Positions 61,924 through 64,000 of a DNA stretch of 64,000 nucleotides are shown here, one piece after another (the first letter of the stretch is position 1; the number at the start of each line of letters is the position of its first letter). Origin of the DNA: Acidiferrobacter thiooxydans (GTDB taxonomy: Bacteria > Pseudomonadota > Gammaproteobacteria > Acidiferrobacterales > Acidiferrobacteraceae); NCBI RefSeq assembly GCF_003333315.1, contig NZ_PSYR01000001.1:1266501-1330500 (forward strand). The letters are read 5' to 3'. The notes beneath the pieces are model-generated. The model was not told where the DNA came from, did not search any database, and saw only the letters and a program-made list of their open reading frames with translations. The translations under genes were made by a program, and so were the position numbers.

Positions 61924-62118
61924 TCAGAGCTTTCCGAGCACGCCGCCGACGGCAGTACCGACCAGCGAGAGCGTGGGGGTGACGATACCTGTGGTGCTGA
62001 CGCCCACGCCTACGATCGGCATGCCGAGCGCATCAACACTGACGCCAACACTCGCGCCCCCGGATACTTGGGCGATCTCTTCCTGGCTGAGTTCTCTGAT
62101 GGAATGCGTGTTGTCCAT
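61924..62118 (-). CDS. Double-glycine leader peptide, putative class II bacteriocin/microcin precursor
   Basis: A 64-aa precursor. The leader (1-21) is HSIRELSQEEIAQVSGG in its C-terminal part, matching the LS-xx-E-xx-VSGG pattern recognised by C39 peptidases, with cleavage after G21. The 43-aa core is Cys-free, rich in Gly, Val, Thr and Ser (ASVGVSVDALGMPIVGVGVS, ending GTAVGGVLGKL), hydrophobic and nearly uncharged. That fits a membrane-active microcin/bacteriocin, though a signalling peptide is possible. AAGGAG lies eight bases before ATG 62118. The processing exporter follows on the same strand. No immunity gene was recognised. Confidence 0.85.
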   Translation of the reverse strand: MDNTHSIRELSQEEIAQVSGGASVGVSVDALGMPIVGVGVSTTGIVTPTLSLVGTAVGGVLGKL

Positions 62119-62180
62119 GAATGGCTCCTTGCAGTAATTTCTGACATTTTCCGTGTCGATATAGATAGGTTGATTACTAC

Positions 62181-62214
62181 GCAGGCGATGGAATAGTCGC
62201 CTGCGGATTTTTTT
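62181..62214 (+). terminator. Intrinsic terminator oriented against the precursor gene
   Basis: GCAGGCGA (62181-62188) pairs with TCGCCTGC (62197-62204), followed by GGATTTTTTT. It reads on the plus strand, inside what would be the 5' leader of the minus-strand precursor gene. No plus-strand gene precedes it, so it may end an antisense RNA running across the precursor. Confidence 0.75.
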
Positions 62215-62462
62215 AACACCGCATCAAAGGGGCTGTCAATGCCGGGTGGGCGTTTAATGGGATGGATGGCCCGCTGTGCCGGACATGCGGTCTTTGGCAC
62301 GGTGTGGCCGGCGGCAGTTCCCAATGTTCAAACCATTCCGCAGGCCGCCCGCCATGCGCGGGATGGTGATCGTTTCTATGGGTGTGTTGACAAAGGGCGG
62401 CCCTTCCTGATCGGCGCACGAAGGAGATAGCAAGGGAGCCGCGGCATGTGCGGGTGTCTGTG

Positions 62463-62555
62463 GTTATTCACGCACCCAGGGCTCCGAGGTAAACTGGAAT
62501 CGGCGTGCGATGGGCGTATGCATGGTCGCGCGTCCGTACAGGACAGATTGCGAGG
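62463..62555 (+). repeat. Diverged direct repeat, copy B
   Basis: Starts GTTATTCACGCACC and aligns gap-free with 61641-61733. The two copies are 822 bp apart and bracket the precursor gene, as if a precursor-containing unit had been duplicated or inserted. Confidence 0.7.
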
Positions 62556-62958
62556 GGTACAGTGATCCCGCCTTGCCGGGCCCCGAGTTGCGCCGAGGCT
62601 TTCCTGGCACGCCCTGCATGGGCACACTCTATGGTGCTGCCAGCCCCCGTGAGATGACCATAGTGAGCGCAGCGCCACCGCGAAAGGGTGATCACTCATG
62701 GGGAAGAAACATGAAGCGAGCCTGCGAGAGATCATCCCATTCACAATGTTCCGCTCGCCCTGGATAAACAATCGCATCGCAGCTCAGGACTTTAGGAGGT
62801 CCACGATAGCTGCCGTCGCGAGGATTTTGCAGCCCGGCAAACTGTCTCCACGAGGAACCATCGTCATCTTTCGCCAGCGCGATCTCCGTTAAGCCCGCAG
62901 AGGCTTTTGGGTAATGGCCGTTGCAACAAGGCGGCGATCTCGCCTTCCCTCGTGGAAA

Positions 62959-63201
62959 TCACATTGGCATCGCAGTGAAGTGCGGCCGGATGTCCGCCAA
63001 CAAGGCCATGAAGATCACGTCCTCGCGGCAGCCGCGCTCGACCAGACCGCTGGAGGCGATGGCGCGTGCGTAGGCGTAGAGAACCGTCTTCAGTAACGGC
63101 ACCATGTCATAGGTCGCTGTGCCGGTTTCATCATTGCCATAACGCGGTTCGAATATTGATATGCCGATCGTATGATCGAGGATAGCGGGGCGTGTATTCA
63201 A
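62959..63201 (-). pseudogene. N-terminal fragment of an IS1182-type transposase
   Basis: The 80-aa frame MNTRPAILDHTIGISIFEPR, then VPLLKTVLYAYARAIASSGL and CREDVIFMALLADIRPHFTA, is the DUF772/N-terminal region of IS1182-like transposases. The catalytic DDE part is absent, and unrelated sequence ends the frame. No terminal repeats were identified. Confidence 0.8.
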
Positions 63202-63453
63202 AGCGGCCGGGTAGGATTTTCTCAGAAAAGCTGATCCGGATCAGACTCGTCTGGCGATAATCGTAGTCCTCGTATCGCGCCAGGGACTTAACCCCCCCCT
63301 CAGCAAGGGACTGTCACCGGTCATACGCATATTTCTCGGGCATTGGTAGCGCTCTTGTGATGTTTTCGACAGCCTAAACGTTTGCTACAACCGGCTGCCC
63401 AAAGCCGCCTAGCGAAGCGCCGCAGCTTTTGGCAGTCCGAGGTGGCACCGTTG

Positions 63454-64000
63454 TTAGGTTGCGGGTTTGATGGCCTCGATGGTTGCCGATACCACATATT
63501 CCGCAATATCTGTTCCTGGCGCCCAATCGCCGATGAAAGACTTGCTCTCATCTTTCGGTGCCACGCGAATCTCCGTAAATCCGCACTCCTGCAGCATGGC
63601 TTCGACTTCCGATACCAAGGAAGCGCCGGCCATACAACCTGTATAAAGCGTCATGTCCTTCCGGACTGCCTCCGGCAACAAGGCGAAGGCGACGACATCC
63701 GAAATCGCCAATCGTCCTCCCGGCTTCAAAACGCGGTGCGCCTCCCTGAATACGCGCGCCTTATCGGGCGACAGATTGATGACACAGTTGGAGATGATGA
63801 CATCCACGGCGCCATCCGCCGCTGGCAAATTCTCGATTTCGCCAAGGCGGAATTCGGCGTTACGATAACCGCCTTTCTCGGCATGGGCTCGGGCCTTGGA
63901 AATCATTTCAGGGGTCATGTCCACGCCGATGACCCGACCTGTGTCGCCCACTTGCCGGGCCGCGAGAAAACAGTCAAAACCGCCACCGCTGCCAAGGTCG
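63454..64000 (-). CDS. arsM: Arsenite S-adenosylmethionine methyltransferase ArsM, 5'-partial
   Basis: Methylates As(III) to volatile or excretable forms. The gene runs off the right edge; 182 codons remain. The SAM-binding motif I (DLGSGGGFDCFLAARQVG) is at the edge, followed by VIGVDMTPEMISKARAHAEK, ISNCVINLSPDKARVFREAH with one As-binding Cys, and LYTGCMAGASL with another. The N-terminal Cys lies outside. With the copper operon it suggests a metal-rich habitat. Confidence 0.9.
   Translation of the reverse strand, partial: DLGSGGGFDCFLAARQVGDTGRVIGVDMTPEMISKARAHAEKGGYRNAEFRLGEIENLPAADGAVDVIISNCVINLSPDKARVFREAHRVLKPGGRLAISDVVAFALLPEAVRKDMTLYTGCMAGASLVSEVEAMLQECGFTEIRVAPKDESKSFIGDWAPGTDIAEYVVSATIEAIKPAT

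Larger units (their letters stand above)
62119..62958. other. Leader of the precursor gene and adjoining non-coding DNA
   Basis: It includes the precursor's AT-rich upstream region (62119-62220), the plus-strand terminator and repeat copy B. Short frames on either strand, such as ATG 62698 on plus, give no family match and are not called. Confidence 0.5.

Noticed and set aside
62698-62892. 64-codon plus-strand frame as a possible immunity gene for the peptide
   Set aside because: No hydrophobic helix pair typical of immunity proteins, weak ribosome site, and it faces away from the operon next to transposase debris.
1-64000. CRISPR arrays
   Set aside because: No regularly spaced repeat series with unique spacers was seen; the repeats found are pairs or protein-coding Gly-rich tracts.

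Overview
This is GC-rich bacterial chromosome, almost certainly from a gammaproteobacterium. The block nadB / rpoE-rseA-rseB-mucD / lepA-lepB-DUF4845-rnc-era-recO-pdxJ-acpS has the gene order typical of that class. Copper genes, an arsenite methyltransferase at the right edge, a potassium-uptake subunit and a DsrE-type sulfur protein would suit an acidophilic or metal-exposed chemolithotroph (Acidiferrobacter-like), but that placement is inference from content, not a database result.

Layout. 1-4.3 kb: a membrane diguanylate cyclase preceded by a 22-bp tandem repeat, a DsrE-family protein, a DUF2784 membrane protein and undecaprenyl-diphosphatase. 4.3-16.4 kb: core housekeeping, namely NAD synthesis, the sigma-E envelope-stress regulon, translation elongation factor 4, signal peptidase, RNase III, Era, RecO, PdxJ and AcpS. 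16.5-23.2 kb: YggX, an A-type Fe-S carrier, an ATP-grasp enzyme, an AI-2E/PerM-type membrane protein, an LRAT-like protein, small unknowns and a RecD-like helicase. 23.4-27.7 kb: a co-oriented accessory cluster with an ECF sigma factor, an anti-sigma factor whose outer part is a glycogen-binding-type domain, a free exported domain of the same type, a small beta-barrel and three exported proteins with Gly/Met-rich tails. 27.8-31 kb: Uup, a frameshifted glutathione transferase and a YccF protein.

31.2-38.8 kb is a guanidine-I riboswitch operon: ABC transporter (binding protein, permease, ATPase), two DUF1989 proteins (carboxyguanidine deiminase type) and a urea/guanidine-carboxylase-like protein. 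That last protein has lost every recognisable biotin-carboxylase active-site residue and the whole biotin-carrier domain, yet stays open for about 1090 codons. It is the most striking anomaly in the window. Then come a Kef-type antiporter and a GH15 glucoamylase.

43.3-49 kb is a decayed island behind tRNA-Glu: truncated integrase, fragments of mobilisation and polysaccharide-export genes, an intact Phd/VapC-type toxin-antitoxin pair, a broken FkbH-like gene and an IS110-type remnant. 49-56 kb holds a SRPBCC protein, a phage-type lysozyme, an orphan kdpA and a copper operon (outer-membrane protein, CopC, CopD). 56.6-62.1 kb is a peptide-export operon on the minus strand: a 64-aa double-glycine precursor, HlyD-type adaptor, C39-peptidase ABC transporter and TolC-type channel, with a diverged 93-bp direct repeat flanking the precursor gene. 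The right end carries a transposase fragment and the 3' part of arsM.
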